From Limnobacter humi (lineage in GTDB: Bacteria > Pseudomonadota > Gammaproteobacteria > Burkholderiales > Burkholderiaceae_B), in NCBI RefSeq assembly GCF_024518835.1, contig NZ_JANIGO010000001.1:744001-808000 (forward strand): a stretch of 64,000 nucleotides of DNA, given 5' to 3'. Below the pieces are notes generated by a model. That model saw only the letters and a program-made list of their open reading frames with translations. It was not told where the DNA came from and did no database searches. A program made the translations under genes and the position numbers. Of this stretch, positions 52,991-62,727 are shown in pieces (the first letter of the stretch is position 1; every line of letters begins with the position of its first letter).

Positions 52991-54602
52991 TCCACCAGGA
53001 TTGACACTTGCTGGACTGCATTTCAAAGGCCATGCTCATGACACAAAACAGGTCATCATGGCTCAAAGGCACATCCTTGTAGCGCCTCAATTCATCCTGC
53101 GACAATTGAAAGTGCTGACCAGTCCAGACAATGGCCGGCACATGGACTTGCGCCCGAGGAGCGATTGCCTTGGGTGCCCCATGCAGGTACATGCCAAATT
53201 CACCCAGGCTTTCACCGTGGTCGCTCACGTACAGCATGGCTGTTTCATGCGAGTGGTCGTGACGTTTCAGAAAACCGATCACCTGGGCCAGAAAGTGATC
53301 GGTGTAGAGGATGGCATTGTCATAGGCATTGATGATTTGTTCATTGCTGCAGTTGGACAATTCATTGGTTTCACACACTGGCTTGAAGCGCTCAAAAGCT
53401 TTGGGATAACGCTTGTAATAAGCAGGCCCGTGGTTGCCCATTTGGTGAAGCACAATCAAGATGTCTTTGTCAGCATGCTGCTTCACATAAGCATCCAGGC
53501 CATCCAGCATGCCAACATCGCGACATTCATCGTCGCATTGCTTGTTGGTGGCCGGCGTTTTGAAGTCTTCATAATCTACCCGCAGGGCCACACCCTTGGA
53601 GTCCGAATTGTTGTCACGCCACAGCACCTGAACACCGGCGGCTTTCAAGGTGTCCAGCAGGTTGGTGTGCTTCAGCCCCTCGTTGCTGGAGTACTGGTCC
53701 GCACCCAAGCCGGAAAACATGCAGGGCACGGACACCGCGGTCGAAGTGCCGCACGAGGTGACGTCTGAAAAACTCAACACATTCAGCATGGACAATTCTG
53801 GATTGGTGTTGCGTGCATAACCATTCAGTGAAAAGTGGTCAGCCCGGGCTGTTTCCCCCACCACCAGAATCACCAACTCCTTGTGGTCGGCTTCCTCAAC
53901 GATTTTTGCATCGGGTGCAATGGCCGCACGAACAGCCGGTGCAGTCGAATTCAACGTTTGCGCGGCAAACTTCATCAGCGAGGTGACTGGATAACCCGGA
54001 TTGGCGTAATAACGGATGCTTTTGTGTTCGCGCAGGAACGACGCATACTGACTGGAAAACGGGGCCACCGCCAACAGCACCGTCAACACGACACCGATCA
54101 GCGTCACACCCAATGATTTGAAGTGACCTTTCCATGTTGGCGGCGTTGACATGGTGCGAACAAGCCAAGCCGCGGGAAGCAAGCCCAACAGCAGATACCC
54201 CAACATGCGCAGGTTCAACAGGTCGGAGGCTTCGGACACATTCGTCTGTATCAGGTTCTCCAGCATGGAGGTGTCAATCACCGTACCGTAGTGGTCCATG
54301 AAATACGCCGATGAAGCGCCGGCAAGTAATACCGCAGCCAGCCACCAGCGCGCCGCACGGCCGTGCGCAAACACTGCCAGCAGCAACACGTGCAGGGCAG
54401 TGAAAAAAACAGCCACAGAGACCAGAAAACCCAGCTGCGACAAACCAGGATAGACTTTGAGCAGGGCCTTGAAAAAAGCCAGATTCATGAACAGCGTCAT
54501 GAAGACAGCGATTGCAATCAATCGCCGGTGCAGCGCGCTTACATGCTTGAACATCCGTGAAGGCTCGAGAAATGTTGAGAACAGAGTACTGAAATGTACC
54601 AT
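52977..54602 (-). CDS. eptA: Phosphoethanolamine-lipid A transferase EptA
   Basis: 541 residues. Five N-terminal transmembrane helices, then a periplasmic sulfatase-like catalytic domain with nucleophile Thr in VGETARADHFSLNGY, the Cys-containing SDVTSCGTSTAVSVPCMFS, and YVSDHGESLGE and YLHGAP near the end with zinc-binding Asp/His residues. Modifies lipid A and raises cationic-peptide resistance in the family (EptA/MCR). No adjacent regulator such as pmrAB is seen. Confidence 0.93.
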   Translation of the reverse strand: MVHFSTLFSTFLEPSRMFKHVSALHRRLIAIAVFMTLFMNLAFFKALLKVYPGLSQLGFLVSVAVFFTALHVLLLAVFAHGRAARWWLAAVLLAGASSAYFMDHYGTVIDTSMLENLIQTNVSEASDLLNLRMLGYLLLGLLPAAWLVRTMSTPPTWKGHFKSLGVTLIGVVLTVLLAVAPFSSQYASFLREHKSIRYYANPGYPVTSLMKFAAQTLNSTAPAVRAAIAPDAKIVEEADHKELVILVVGETARADHFSLNGYARNTNPELSMLNVLSFSDVTSCGTSTAVSVPCMFSGLGADQYSSNEGLKHTNLLDTLKAAGVQVLWRDNNSDSKGVALRVDYEDFKTPATNKQCDDECRDVGMLDGLDAYVKQHADKDILIVLHQMGNHGPAYYKRYPKAFERFKPVCETNELSNCSNEQIINAYDNAILYTDHFLAQVIGFLKRHDHSHETAMLYVSDHGESLGEFGMYLHGAPKAIAPRAQVHVPAIVWTGQHFQLSQDELRRYKDVPLSHDDLFCVMSMAFEMQSSKCQSWWTKGR

Positions 54603-54663
54603 GCGTTGAAATTCAGCAAGGTCGATGATGGCAGGTCGATCTTAACGAAACATTAAGGCCTGT

Positions 54664-55359
54664 TCACCAGCACAGGCCGAGAGACTGCAGGAGAGCTGGG
54701 CTGGGCACCCAGTTCATGGAACGCCCCACCATGAGGGCAAGCCCCAGTAGAATCATCACACCGCTGGCCCGGTTCAGGCTGTGCTCGGGGATGCGGGTTG
54801 CCGACAGTTGACGCAACCGGGCCACGGCCTGCATGCCCACACTGGAAACACCGGCAAAAACCGCCATCAACAGCGCGCCCTGCAAGGGGCTGCCACCCAG
54901 AAATGCCAGCATGAGCGCCGACCACAGCACAGCACAGGGAAGCAGTGGCCACGCCAGCCCAGCCAACCATGCAGCAGCCCCTGTGCGGGGCCGAGGTTTC
55001 AACAATCGGGCCAGTGCTGGCGACAACTGAATGACGGCACTGCCAGCTTGCACTGTTAACGGTGTTCCACGCAGCACCAGTGCAATGGCCGACATGGCCA
55101 CCACCGCCATCAACATGCCATGGAAAGCTTTGAATATGAAAGAAACCTGCCAGGCCAACTGCACCAGCGCCATGGATATACCACCAGCCAGCGCCCCAGC
55201 GACGGAGTAAGACACCAAGCGGCCAGCCAGGTATCGCCAGGCCAAGCCAGGCTGTCCCATCCAGGAACGGGCCAAACCACACGCACACATGGTGACGCAA
55301 TGCGGGCTGGACAGCAGCCCCAGTGCAAGCGCAGACAGGGTGAGGGAGAGACTGACCAT
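54664..55359 (-). CDS. Sulfite exporter TauE/SafE-like (DsbD_2-type) membrane protein
   Basis: 231 residues with about six hydrophobic segments and a conserved SSPHCVTMCACGL near the N-terminus, a Cys-pair motif found in the cytochrome-oxidase-linked SafE/CcdA-like family. It starts within 2 bases of the hemN stop, so it is co-transcribed with hemN. Context suggests a role in cbb3 oxidase or copper/thiol handling. ATG 55357-55359; no clear ribosome binding site. Confidence 0.8.
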   Translation of the reverse strand: MVSLSLTLSALALGLLSSPHCVTMCACGLARSWMGQPGLAWRYLAGRLVSYSVAGALAGGISMALVQLAWQVSFIFKAFHGMLMAVVAMSAIALVLRGTPLTVQAGSAVIQLSPALARLLKPRPRTGAAAWLAGLAWPLLPCAVLWSALMLAFLGGSPLQGALLMAVFAGVSSVGMQAVARLRQLSATRIPEHSLNRASGVMILLGLALMVGRSMNWVPSPALLQSLGLCW

Positions 55360-55360
55360 G

Positions 55361-56800
55361 TCAGAGGAGCTTGCTGCGCTCAATCTGCGGTCGACCCGCA
55401 TAGGCGTCGAAACACATGGCCATGGGCCGAATGAACAGCCAGCCCAAATCCGTGACGCGAACGCCGTCTGGACCAAGCATTAGCAAGCCAGCATCCTCAA
55501 ACGGGCGCAGCAAGCCCAGTTCGAGGGCGAAGTGCTGGGGGAAGTCAATCCAGAACGCTTGGGAAAAATCACTGAAATGGATTTCGCCTTGACACAGCAA
55601 TGCCATGATGGCTGCGTGACGCAAGCTGTCTTCGCGTGTTCCCTCGTGTCCCCGAAAAACCGCCAGCTCACCGCGCCCGATTCGGTCTTCATACTCAGGC
55701 AATTCACGCACATTCTGCACCAGCAGATTGCCCACCTTGCTGATGGCACTCACACCCAAGCCGATCAGATCTGCATCCGGCTGGGTGGTGTAGCCCTGAA
55801 AATTTCGGTGCAAACGGCCTTGGCGTTTGGCCACAGCCAGGGGGTCCTGCGGCTTGGCAAAATGGTCCATGCCGATGTATTCATAGCCCGCCGCCTGCAT
55901 GCGCTCGATGGCCATCCGGAGGAGCATCACCCGCGTGGCTGCATCGGGCAAATCTGCGTCGTGAATGCGCCGTTGTGGTTTGAAACGGCTAGGCAGGTGG
56001 GCATACCCGTACAGCGCCAAACGGTCTGGGGACAATTCAATCACCCGGTCCAAGGTGGTGGAAAAACTGCGCAAGGTCTGTTTGGGCAAACCGTGAATCA
56101 AATCCACATTGATCGACTCGAAACCCCAACGCCTGGCCGCGTTTAACAATGTCGACACACTGTCAACGGATTGCTCGCGGTGAACGGCTTTTTGCACAGC
56201 GGGATCGAAGTCCTGCACCCCAAAACTGATGCGGTTAAACCCCAGGCTGCGCAGGTGGAGCAGGCGGTTTTCATCGACCGTGCGAGGGTCCACTTCAATG
56301 GACATTTCGGCCTTGGCTGAAAACGGAAACACCCGCTTCAGCCCCTCGACCAAACCCAGCAGTTCAGAATCGTTCAAAAATGTGGGTGTACCGCCACCCA
56401 TGTGAAACTGGGTGACCGGGCTTAAACCGGTGGGCGCAATGCGGGCCACCATCAGGGCCTCTTTCTCCAAGCGGTTCAGGTATTGCGTCGAACGGTCGTG
56501 TTTTTTGGTCACCACCTTGTTGCAAGCGCAGTAGTAACACACCGACTCGCAGAACGGAACATGCACATATAGGGACAACGGGCGCTTCAAGCCACCCACG
56601 CAGCGGGCCTTCAGCGCATCGGTGAAAGCCGCTGCGCCCACCGATTCCACACACTGGTCAATGGTGGGGTACGACGTATAGCGGGGGCCTGGTCGATCAA
56701 ACCGGGTCAAGAGTGACGACAAATCCCCGTTGATCGGCCATTTGGTCGATGCGGGGGCCGGGTAGAGTACTGGGTTGAACGGAAGAATGTCGGCGCTCAT
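55361..56800 (-). CDS. hemN: Oxygen-independent coproporphyrinogen III oxidase HemN
   Basis: 479 residues. Radical-SAM enzyme of anaerobic heme synthesis. The 4Fe-4S motif is CESVCYYCAC (CxxxCxxC) at about residue 83; GGGTPTFL and EVDPRTVD follow, with the C-terminal HemN domain. Divergent from fnr with an FNR box between them; the box centre is about 60 bases before the ATG, suitable for FNR activation. Confidence 0.95.
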   Translation of the reverse strand: MSADILPFNPVLYPAPASTKWPINGDLSSLLTRFDRPGPRYTSYPTIDQCVESVGAAAFTDALKARCVGGLKRPLSLYVHVPFCESVCYYCACNKVVTKKHDRSTQYLNRLEKEALMVARIAPTGLSPVTQFHMGGGTPTFLNDSELLGLVEGLKRVFPFSAKAEMSIEVDPRTVDENRLLHLRSLGFNRISFGVQDFDPAVQKAVHREQSVDSVSTLLNAARRWGFESINVDLIHGLPKQTLRSFSTTLDRVIELSPDRLALYGYAHLPSRFKPQRRIHDADLPDAATRVMLLRMAIERMQAAGYEYIGMDHFAKPQDPLAVAKRQGRLHRNFQGYTTQPDADLIGLGVSAISKVGNLLVQNVRELPEYEDRIGRGELAVFRGHEGTREDSLRHAAIMALLCQGEIHFSDFSQAFWIDFPQHFALELGLLRPFEDAGLLMLGPDGVRVTDLGWLFIRPMAMCFDAYAGRPQIERSKLL

Positions 56801-56856
56801 GGGGTCATCAATTCATGTCAACATGAACACTGTGCACGACATTTCAATGCCGCATC

Positions 56857-56870
56857 TTGATCTGAATCAA
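56857..56870. promoter_or_regulatory. FNR box, hemN/fnr intergenic region
   Basis: TTGATCTGAATCAA fits the FNR consensus TTGAT-N4-ATCAA exactly. If at -41.5, a hemN transcript would start about 22 bases before the hemN ATG (class II activation). For fnr it lies close to the start, consistent with autoregulation. Confidence 0.85.
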
Positions 56871-56912
56871 GGGCTGAGTACAATGACCTTACACCACACC
56901 ACCGAGGGCACC

Positions 56913-57650
56913 ATGCAAGCGGACCCCTGTCGTGTCACTTTGACCGAATTGAAAAACAACTGCTCAAATTGCAATCTGCGCGATTTGTGCATGCCGGTGG
57001 GTTTAAAGCCCGCCGAACTGGAGCAGTTGGATCAACTGGTGAGCGCACGTCGCCGGGTCCACAAAGGCGAACACCTGTTCCGCACAGGTGACAGCTTCCA
57101 CAGCATGTATGCCGTTAAAACCGGCACCTTCAAAACCGTCATCAACAACGCGGATGGCAGCGAGCAGGTCATTGGCTTTCAAATGACCGGTGAAATTTTG
57201 GGTCTGGACGGACTGGGTGCCGGCCAACACATGTGCGATGCCGTGGCCCTGGAAGACTCCGAGGTCTGCAATATTCCTTACGATTCGCTGGATGACCTGT
57301 CGCAGCAGTTCCATACACTGCAAATGCATTTTCACCGCATCATGGGCCGAGAAATTGTCAAAGACCAAAGCGTGATGCTGCTCTTGGGCAGTATGCGTGC
57401 CGAACAGCGGCTAGCCGCTTTTTTGGTCAACTTGTCTGAACGCCAAAAAGCCCGCGGGTTTTCCAGCCGTGACATGGTGCTGCGCATGACCCGCGAAGAA
57501 ATGGGCAGCTACCTCGGCCTGAAAATTGAAACCGTGAGCCGCACGCTCAGCAAGCTCCAAAAAGATGCACTCATCCGCATCGAACAAAAAAATCTGTCAA
57601 TTCTGGACACAGCCGGTCTTCAAGCCCTGGCCACAGGGCGGCTGCACTAA
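56913..57650 (+). CDS. fnr: FNR-type oxygen-sensing transcriptional regulator
   Basis: 245 residues. CRP/FNR family with the 4Fe-4S cysteines of FNR: Cys17, Cys20, Cys26 in NNCSNCNLRDLC and Cys119 in SEVCNIPYDSLDDL. Cyclic-nucleotide-like domain, then HTH EEMGSYLGLKIETVSRTL. Controls micro-oxic and anaerobic genes, here presumably hemN, fnr and the cco operon. ATG 56913 with GAGGG is preferred; ATG 56883 is possible. Convergent with the fixH-like gene, which overlaps its end by 54 bases. Confidence 0.93.
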   Translation: MQADPCRVTLTELKNNCSNCNLRDLCMPVGLKPAELEQLDQLVSARRRVHKGEHLFRTGDSFHSMYAVKTGTFKTVINNADGSEQVIGFQMTGEILGLDGLGAGQHMCDAVALEDSEVCNIPYDSLDDLSQQFHTLQMHFHRIMGREIVKDQSVMLLLGSMRAEQRLAAFLVNLSERQKARGFSSRDMVLRMTREEMGSYLGLKIETVSRTLSKLQKDALIRIEQKNLSILDTAGLQALATGRLH

Positions 57651-57854
57651 CCCGGTTTTCTGATTGCTGGATGCGGGCTTGGCCGTGACGGTAAAGCCCA
57701 CTTTGGTGTGGGGTTCGCTCACGATGGTTTCCGGGTGGCTCATGGCAATCCACAAGGTCACAAAACCTGCGATGACCACAGCACCCGGCAGGCACAGTAC
57801 CAGCAACATCCAGGGCTCTTTCCAGAACGGTTGACTTGCAGTGTTTGAGGTCAT
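57597..57854 (-). CDS. Short FixH-like protein
   Basis: 85 residues. N-terminal FWKEPWMLLVLCLPGAVVIAGFVTLWIAMSH is a transmembrane helix of FixH type, after which only about 50 residues remain, far shorter than FixH of about 160. The last 18 residues read antisense to the fnr 3' end. Known: FixH-like proteins aid cbb3 copper assembly. It follows ccoG by 20 bases. May be a truncated or minimal FixH. Confidence 0.7.
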   Translation of the reverse strand: MTSNTASQPFWKEPWMLLVLCLPGAVVIAGFVTLWIAMSHPETIVSEPHTKVGFTVTAKPASSNQKTGLVQPPCGQGLKTGCVQN

Positions 57855-57874
57855 GGTGTTCTCCTGAACAGGGT

Positions 57875-59272
57875 TTAATGGGGCGCCAAAAAAGTGGCTT
57901 GCTCGGTCACGGGTTTGATGCCGTCACCTTGTAACTGGAATTGAAAGTGGTTGGCACCGGCCAGCAACACATCGGGGTTGCCTTGCACACGCACCACCAC
58001 CCAACGGCTTTCTGAGGGCAGTACCTCAAAGTGGTCCGCTTCGACCACGCGATATTCACCATCGCCCTGGGCTTTGACATTCACCTGCAAAGGGTGTTCG
58101 GTGGTGTTCATCATCATCAAGCGGTACACGTTCTCAATGCGGCCATCGTCCACCATGCGGTAGTTCACCGAACGGTCCCGCACAACGTCCACCCGCAACT
58201 CAGGCCGCATGGCAATGCCGGCGACCAATGCAGCAATCAAGCTCCACAGTACAGCGGTGTACACCAGCACCCTGGGGCGCAATGCGCGCTGTAACATCTG
58301 CCGGGCGCTCCAACCCTGCTGTAAGGCATTTTGCGTGCTGTACTTCACCAGCCCGCGGGCGTAGCCCATTTTGTCCATCACCTGGTCGCACACATCCACA
58401 CAGGCTGCGCATCCAATACATTCATATTGCAAGCCCTTGCGGATATCAATGCCGGTGGGGCACACCTGCACACACAAGGTGCAATCCACACACGCCCCCA
58501 AACCCAAGGTGGCGGGGTCTGCCTTCTTGCTGCGGCTGCCGCGGGGCTCGCCGCGCTGGGCGTCATACGTAATCAGCAACGTGTCTTTGTCAAACATGGC
58601 ACTCTGGAAGCGGGCGTAAGGGCACATGTACTTGCACACCTGTTCGCGCATAAAGCCGGCGTTGCCATAGGTGGCCACACTGTAAAACGCAATCCAGAAC
58701 AGTGACCAACCACCCAATTGCAAAGCCAGGGTGTCGTGCCACAAGGCACGAATGGGCGTGAAGTAGCCCACAAAAGTAAATCCTGTCCAAACCGCAAACA
58801 CCATCCAGCTGAATTGTTTTGCTGCGGTTTTGACCGCGCGCTCTACGGTCCAGGGGCCTGAGGACAATCGCAGGCGGGCGCTGCGATCCCCTTCAAAGGT
58901 TCGCTCAAACCACAGAAAAATTTCGGTGTACACGGTTTGCGGGCAGGCATAGCCGCACCACACGCGGCCTGCCACGGCAGTAAACAGAAACAGGCTGAGT
59001 GCGCTCACAATCAGCAAGCCGGTCAGGAAGATGAAGTCTTGCGGGTAAAACACCAAGGGGCCCAACAAAAAGCGGCGGGACTCCACATCGAACAGCACTG
59101 CTTGCCGACCATTCCATTGCAGCCATGCGGTGCCGTAATAAGCCAGTTGCGTCAACCACACCATGACCCAACGGGCCCGGGCGTAGGGCCCATGCACCGT
59201 GCGGGGCACCACCTTGTCATCGGCTTTGAACAGGCTCACCACCTGAGCCTGGGGTTCTGGTGTGCTGTGCAT
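57875..59272 (-). CDS. ccoG: Cytochrome cbb3 assembly ferredoxin-like protein CcoG (FixG)
   Basis: 465 residues. N-terminal transmembrane helices, with GRVWCGYACPQTVYTEIF in the membrane region, two 4Fe-4S clusters (CVDCTLCVQVCPTG; CIGCAACVDVC) and a C-terminal Ig-like domain (FixG_C). Known as a copper-reducing factor for cbb3 assembly. ATG 59270-59272 with AGGA is used; ATG 59278 would overlap the ccoP stop (ATGA). Confidence 0.94.
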   Translation of the reverse strand: MHSTPEPQAQVVSLFKADDKVVPRTVHGPYARARWVMVWLTQLAYYGTAWLQWNGRQAVLFDVESRRFLLGPLVFYPQDFIFLTGLLIVSALSLFLFTAVAGRVWCGYACPQTVYTEIFLWFERTFEGDRSARLRLSSGPWTVERAVKTAAKQFSWMVFAVWTGFTFVGYFTPIRALWHDTLALQLGGWSLFWIAFYSVATYGNAGFMREQVCKYMCPYARFQSAMFDKDTLLITYDAQRGEPRGSRSKKADPATLGLGACVDCTLCVQVCPTGIDIRKGLQYECIGCAACVDVCDQVMDKMGYARGLVKYSTQNALQQGWSARQMLQRALRPRVLVYTAVLWSLIAALVAGIAMRPELRVDVVRDRSVNYRMVDDGRIENVYRLMMMNTTEHPLQVNVKAQGDGEYRVVEADHFEVLPSESRWVVVRVQGNPDVLLAGANHFQFQLQGDGIKPVTEQATFLAPH

Positions 59273-59274
59273 GG

Positions 59275-60189
59275 TCATTCCTGGTGGGAGAACCGCCACA
59301 CATAGCTGGCCACCACACGGATTTGCTCGGGGGTCAATATGGTGGCGTGGCTGGGCATGTGGTTTTCACGACCGTTGCGAATGGTCTCCAAAATCACTTT
59401 CTCACTGCCGCCGTACAGCCACACGCGGTCCGTCAGGTTGGGGGCACCCAGCGCGGGATTGCCCTTTCCATCTGCACCATGACAGGCCGCGCAAATTTCC
59501 TTGAATTTGGCGCGACCCAATTGGGCGCGCAGTGAATCATTCTCGCGACCGGACAAACTGAGCACATACTGCGCCACAGCGCGCTGGTCTTCACTGCTGC
59601 CCACCGCAGCCGCCATGGAGGGCATAGCGCCGTTTCGACCCTGCTCAATCGACACACGAATGGTTTCGGGTTCGCCGCCGTACAGCCAATCACGGTCCGT
59701 CAGGTTGGGGAAACCCTTGCTGCCCCGGCCGTCCGACCCATGGCATTGCGCACAGTTGTTCAAAAAAATGCGCTGCCCCATGTCCATGGCCTTGGGGTGC
59801 TTGGCCATGTCTTCCAGACTGAGTTGGGCAAATTCTGCAAACAAGGGGGCGGCCTTGGCCTCCACGGCAGCGCGCTCGCGGGTGTACTCATCTTTGGATG
59901 TCCACTTGGATGAACCCTCCACCACCACCAAGCCCGGATACCAAGCGAGGTAACCTGCTGCAAACAGCAAGGTGAGCACAAACAGGCCCATCCACCAACG
60001 CGGCATGGGGTTGTTCAACTCCTGCAGGTCTTCGTCCCACACATGGCCGGTGGAGTTGGACTGCACATCCAGACTCACTTTCAGCTTTTTCTTGGCCTGA
60101 GAAAATAAAAATACGCCGCAGGCCAATATACTCAGCACCGTCACCGCCGCAACAGCCCAGGCCACGGCCTTGATTTGAAAGTCGTTCAT
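59275..60189 (-). CDS. ccoP: Cytochrome cbb3 oxidase diheme subunit CcoP
   Basis: 304 residues. N-terminal transmembrane segments (VAWAVAAVTVLSILACGVF; MGLFVLTLLFAAGYLAWYPG), then two c-type heme motifs CAQCHG and CAACHG in the periplasm. Feeds electrons to CcoO/CcoN. ATG 60187-60189 with GGAGG; it overlaps the ccoQ stop by 4 bases. Confidence 0.95.
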   Translation of the reverse strand: MNDFQIKAVAWAVAAVTVLSILACGVFLFSQAKKKLKVSLDVQSNSTGHVWDEDLQELNNPMPRWWMGLFVLTLLFAAGYLAWYPGLVVVEGSSKWTSKDEYTRERAAVEAKAAPLFAEFAQLSLEDMAKHPKAMDMGQRIFLNNCAQCHGSDGRGSKGFPNLTDRDWLYGGEPETIRVSIEQGRNGAMPSMAAAVGSSEDQRAVAQYVLSLSGRENDSLRAQLGRAKFKEICAACHGADGKGNPALGAPNLTDRVWLYGGSEKVILETIRNGRENHMPSHATILTPEQIRVVASYVWRFSHQE

Positions 60190-60395
60190 GAACGGCCTCC
60201 ACCGGTGAAATCGCTGTCGTCGTCGTGAATGACCCGCATGGACACCTCTTGAAACTCGGTGTTGCGTTTTCGGCTGTAACTCCACATCACAATGCCGACA
60301 AACAGGCCGAATGCACCCACGGTGATGACTTCACGCCAGAACATCACGTCACTGAGCATCACGTCACTGAGCATCACACCATTGAACAGGCTCAT
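60186..60395 (-). CDS. ccoQ: Cytochrome cbb3 oxidase small subunit CcoQ
   Basis: 69 residues: one transmembrane helix ([16 protein letters not shown]) followed by [10 protein letters not shown] and an acidic tail, the CcoQ pattern. A 15-bp direct repeat encodes [10 protein letters not shown] near the N-terminus. Overlaps the ccoO stop by 4 bases. Confidence 0.88.
   Translation of the reverse strand: MSLFNGVMLSDVMLSDVMFWREVITVGAFGLFVGIVMWSYSRKRNTEFQEVSMRVIHDDDSDFTGGGRS
60343..60372. repeat. 15-bp tandem duplication in ccoQ
   Basis: The unit ATCACGTCACTGAGC occurs twice in direct tandem, in frame, adding five residues (LSDVM) to the CcoQ N-terminus. Confidence 0.8.
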
Positions 60396-61039
60396 GGCTT
60401 TACTCCTTGGTTTTGTTGCGCCTGGGCAGTTTGAACAGGCTGGCGAACCCCCATGCCTTGCAGGTAGGCAATGAGTGCATCCAGTTCCGACTTGTCTTTC
60501 AGCATCTCGGGTGCCTGGTCAATGTCGGCATCGGTGTAGGGAACACCCACCTTGCGCAGTGCCCGCATGTGGGCTTGCATCTCGTCCGCATCCAATTTTT
60601 TTGTTGCCAACCATGAATAGGCCGGCATGTTGGACTCGGGCACCACATCGCGCGGGTTGTTCAGGTGAATGCGGTGCCACTCGTCGGTGTACCGTCCGCC
60701 CACACGGGCCAAGTCCGGGCCAGTGCGTTTGCTGCCCCACTGGAAAGGGTGGTCGTACACAAATTCGCCAGCGGTGGAGAAGGGCCCGTAGCGCAGGGTT
60801 TCTGCACGGAAGGGTCGGATCATCTGCGAGTGGCAGTTGTAGCACCCTTCTTTCAAATACACATCGCGGCCCGCCAAGCGCAGAGCGTTGTAGGGCACGA
60901 TGCCAGGTTCGGGCTGTGTGGTGGATTGCTGGAAAAACAGCGGCACAATTTCCACTGCCCCGCCAACGGATACCACCAGCAATACCAGCAACAGCATCAG
61001 CCAGGAGTTGGTTTCTATGTGTTCGTGATTCAGGCTCAT
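60392..61039 (-). CDS. ccoO: Cytochrome cbb3 oxidase monoheme subunit CcoO
   Basis: 215 residues. N-terminal transmembrane anchor, one heme motif CYNCHSQM with the surrounding [20 protein letters not shown], and downstream [11 protein letters not shown]. Length usual. ATG at 61037-61039, 18 bases after ccoN. Confidence 0.95.
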   Translation of the reverse strand: MSLNHEHIETNSWLMLLLVLLVVSVGGAVEIVPLFFQQSTTQPEPGIVPYNALRLAGRDVYLKEGCYNCHSQMIRPFRAETLRYGPFSTAGEFVYDHPFQWGSKRTGPDLARVGGRYTDEWHRIHLNNPRDVVPESNMPAYSWLATKKLDADEMQAHMRALRKVGVPYTDADIDQAPEMLKDKSELDALIAYLQGMGVRQPVQTAQAQQNQGVKP

Positions 61040-61057
61040 GGTTTGATCCTCAACAAA

Positions 61058-62509
61058 TCAGTGGGCAGGCACTGCATGGGCCAGGCTGGACAGGGGCGGA
61101 ATTTTCGCATTCACTGCGCGCCCGGCTCGAATGGTCATCCACACGTTCCAGGCCATCACCAACATGCCCGTGACATACAACACACCGCCCAGAAAGCGCA
61201 CCACATAGTAGGGGTAGGTGGCTTTCACACTTTCCACAAAGCTGTAGGTCAGCGTGCCGTCGGGGTTGAGGTCGCGCCACATCAGGCCTTGCATCACACC
61301 AGCAATCCACATGGCGGCGATGTACAGCACAATGCCGATGGTGCTCACCCAGAAGTGCACTTCAATGGCTTGCTTGCTGTGCATGTGGATTTGACCAAAC
61401 AGGCGGGGCACCATGTAGTACAGCGAACCCATGGTGATGAAGCCCACCCAGCCCAAGGCACCGCTGTGTACGTGGCCAATCGTCCAGTCGGTGTAATGCG
61501 ACAAGGCATTCACCGTCTTGATGGACATCATGGGGCCTTCGAACGTGCTCATGCCGTAGAACGACAGGGATACAATCAGGAAGCGCAGAATGGGATCATC
61601 GCGCAGTTTGTGCCAAGCACCACTCAAGGTCATGATGCCGTTGATCATGCCACCCCAGCTGGGGGCCAACAGAATGAGCGAGAACACCATGCCGATGGAC
61701 TGTGTCCAGTCGGGCAGGGCGGTGTAATGCAGGTGGTGGGGCCCCGCCCACATGTAGGTGAAAATGAGCGCCCAGAAGTGAACAATCGACAGGCGATAGG
61801 AATAAACGGGACGCCCCACCTGTTTGGGAATGTAGTAATACATCATCCCCAGAAAACCCGCAGTGAGAAAAAAGCCCACCGCATTGTGGCCGTACCACCA
61901 CTGCACCATGGCATCCTGCACACCGGCGTACACCGAGTAGCTTTTCATCCAGCCAGCGGGAATGGCTGCGCTGTTGACCACATGCAATAAGGCGACTGCA
62001 ATAATGAATGCACCATAAAACCAGTTGGCCACATAAATGTGCTTGACCTTGCGAATGGCCAAGGTGCCAAAAAAAACAGCGGCATAAGCCAACCAGGTGA
62101 AGGTAATCAATACGTCAATCGGCCATTCCAGCTCAGCGTATTCCTTGCCCTGGGTGTAACCCATGGGCAATGAAATGGCCGCAGCCACAATCACCAACTG
62201 CCACCCCCAGAAATGAAATGCGGCCAACTTGTCTGAAATCAGCCGTACATTGCAGGTGCGCTGCACCACGTAGTAGGACGTGGCAAACAAGGCGCAACCC
62301 CCAAATGCAAAAATCACGGCGTTGGTGTGCAAGGGGCGCAGGCGACCATAACTCAGCCACTCCACCCCCTGCCCCAACTGGGGCCACGCCAGTTGGGCTG
62401 CAATCCAGCAGCCCACGGCCATGCCCACCACGCCCCAAAGCACAGCGGCCAGCGCAAACTGGCGCACCACCGTGTAGTTGTATTCTGTGTGTTGTGAGGA
62501 ATTGCTCAC
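61058..62509 (-). CDS. ccoN: Cytochrome cbb3 oxidase catalytic subunit CcoN
   Basis: About 483 residues, the heme-copper oxidase core with about twelve transmembrane helices. [46 protein letters not shown] (active-site helix) and THLHYT-like [13 protein letters not shown] are diagnostic. Reduces O2 to water at low oxygen. GTG 62507-62509 with GGAG upstream is preferred; ATG 62524 has no ribosome binding site. An FNR-like box lies 48-75 bases before it. Confidence 0.95.
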   Translation of the reverse strand: MSNSSQHTEYNYTVVRQFALAAVLWGVVGMAVGCWIAAQLAWPQLGQGVEWLSYGRLRPLHTNAVIFAFGGCALFATSYYVVQRTCNVRLISDKLAAFHFWGWQLVIVAAAISLPMGYTQGKEYAELEWPIDVLITFTWLAYAAVFFGTLAIRKVKHIYVANWFYGAFIIAVALLHVVNSAAIPAGWMKSYSVYAGVQDAMVQWWYGHNAVGFFLTAGFLGMMYYYIPKQVGRPVYSYRLSIVHFWALIFTYMWAGPHHLHYTALPDWTQSIGMVFSLILLAPSWGGMINGIMTLSGAWHKLRDDPILRFLIVSLSFYGMSTFEGPMMSIKTVNALSHYTDWTIGHVHSGALGWVGFITMGSLYYMVPRLFGQIHMHSKQAIEVHFWVSTIGIVLYIAAMWIAGVMQGLMWRDLNPDGTLTYSFVESVKATYPYYVVRFLGGVLYVTGMLVMAWNVWMTIRAGRAVNAKIPPLSSLAHAVPAH

Positions 62510-62570
62510 GGAAAGCTCCGCCATCGGAATTCAGGAGCTTTCAGGATGCGCGCTTTGGTCCAAACGCGCC

Positions 62571-62584
62571 TTGACCTACATCAA
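62571..62584. promoter_or_regulatory. FNR box before ccoN
   Basis: TTGACCTACATCAA matches TTGAT-N4-ATCAA with one mismatch in the first arm. It overlaps the stop of ccoS. If at -41.5, transcription would start about 27 bases before the ccoN GTG. Confidence 0.7.
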
Positions 62585-62727
62585 GGGTTGTCGTCGTCTT
62601 TCAAAATGGAGCGCGCTTCGTCGTCGCGCACCTCAAACTGGCCCGACTTTACCGCCCAAAACAGCGCCACACCCACCACCAACAGCAGGGCCACACTCAG
62701 CGGGATCAGCAACAATAAAATGTTCAT
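62581..62727 (-). CDS. ccoS: Cytochrome cbb3 assembly protein CcoS
   Basis: 48 residues, one transmembrane helix (ILLLLIPLSVALLLVVGVALFWAVKSGQF) and an acidic tail ARSILKDDD, typical of CcoS, needed for oxidase maturation. The ATG overlaps the ccoI stop by 4 bases. Confidence 0.9.
   Translation of the reverse strand: MNILLLLIPLSVALLLVVGVALFWAVKSGQFEVRDDEARSILKDDDNP

Noticed and set aside
60665-61990. 441-codon open frame opposite ccoO and ccoN
   Set aside because: Shadow of strongly conserved oxidase genes; His-rich composition without domain.
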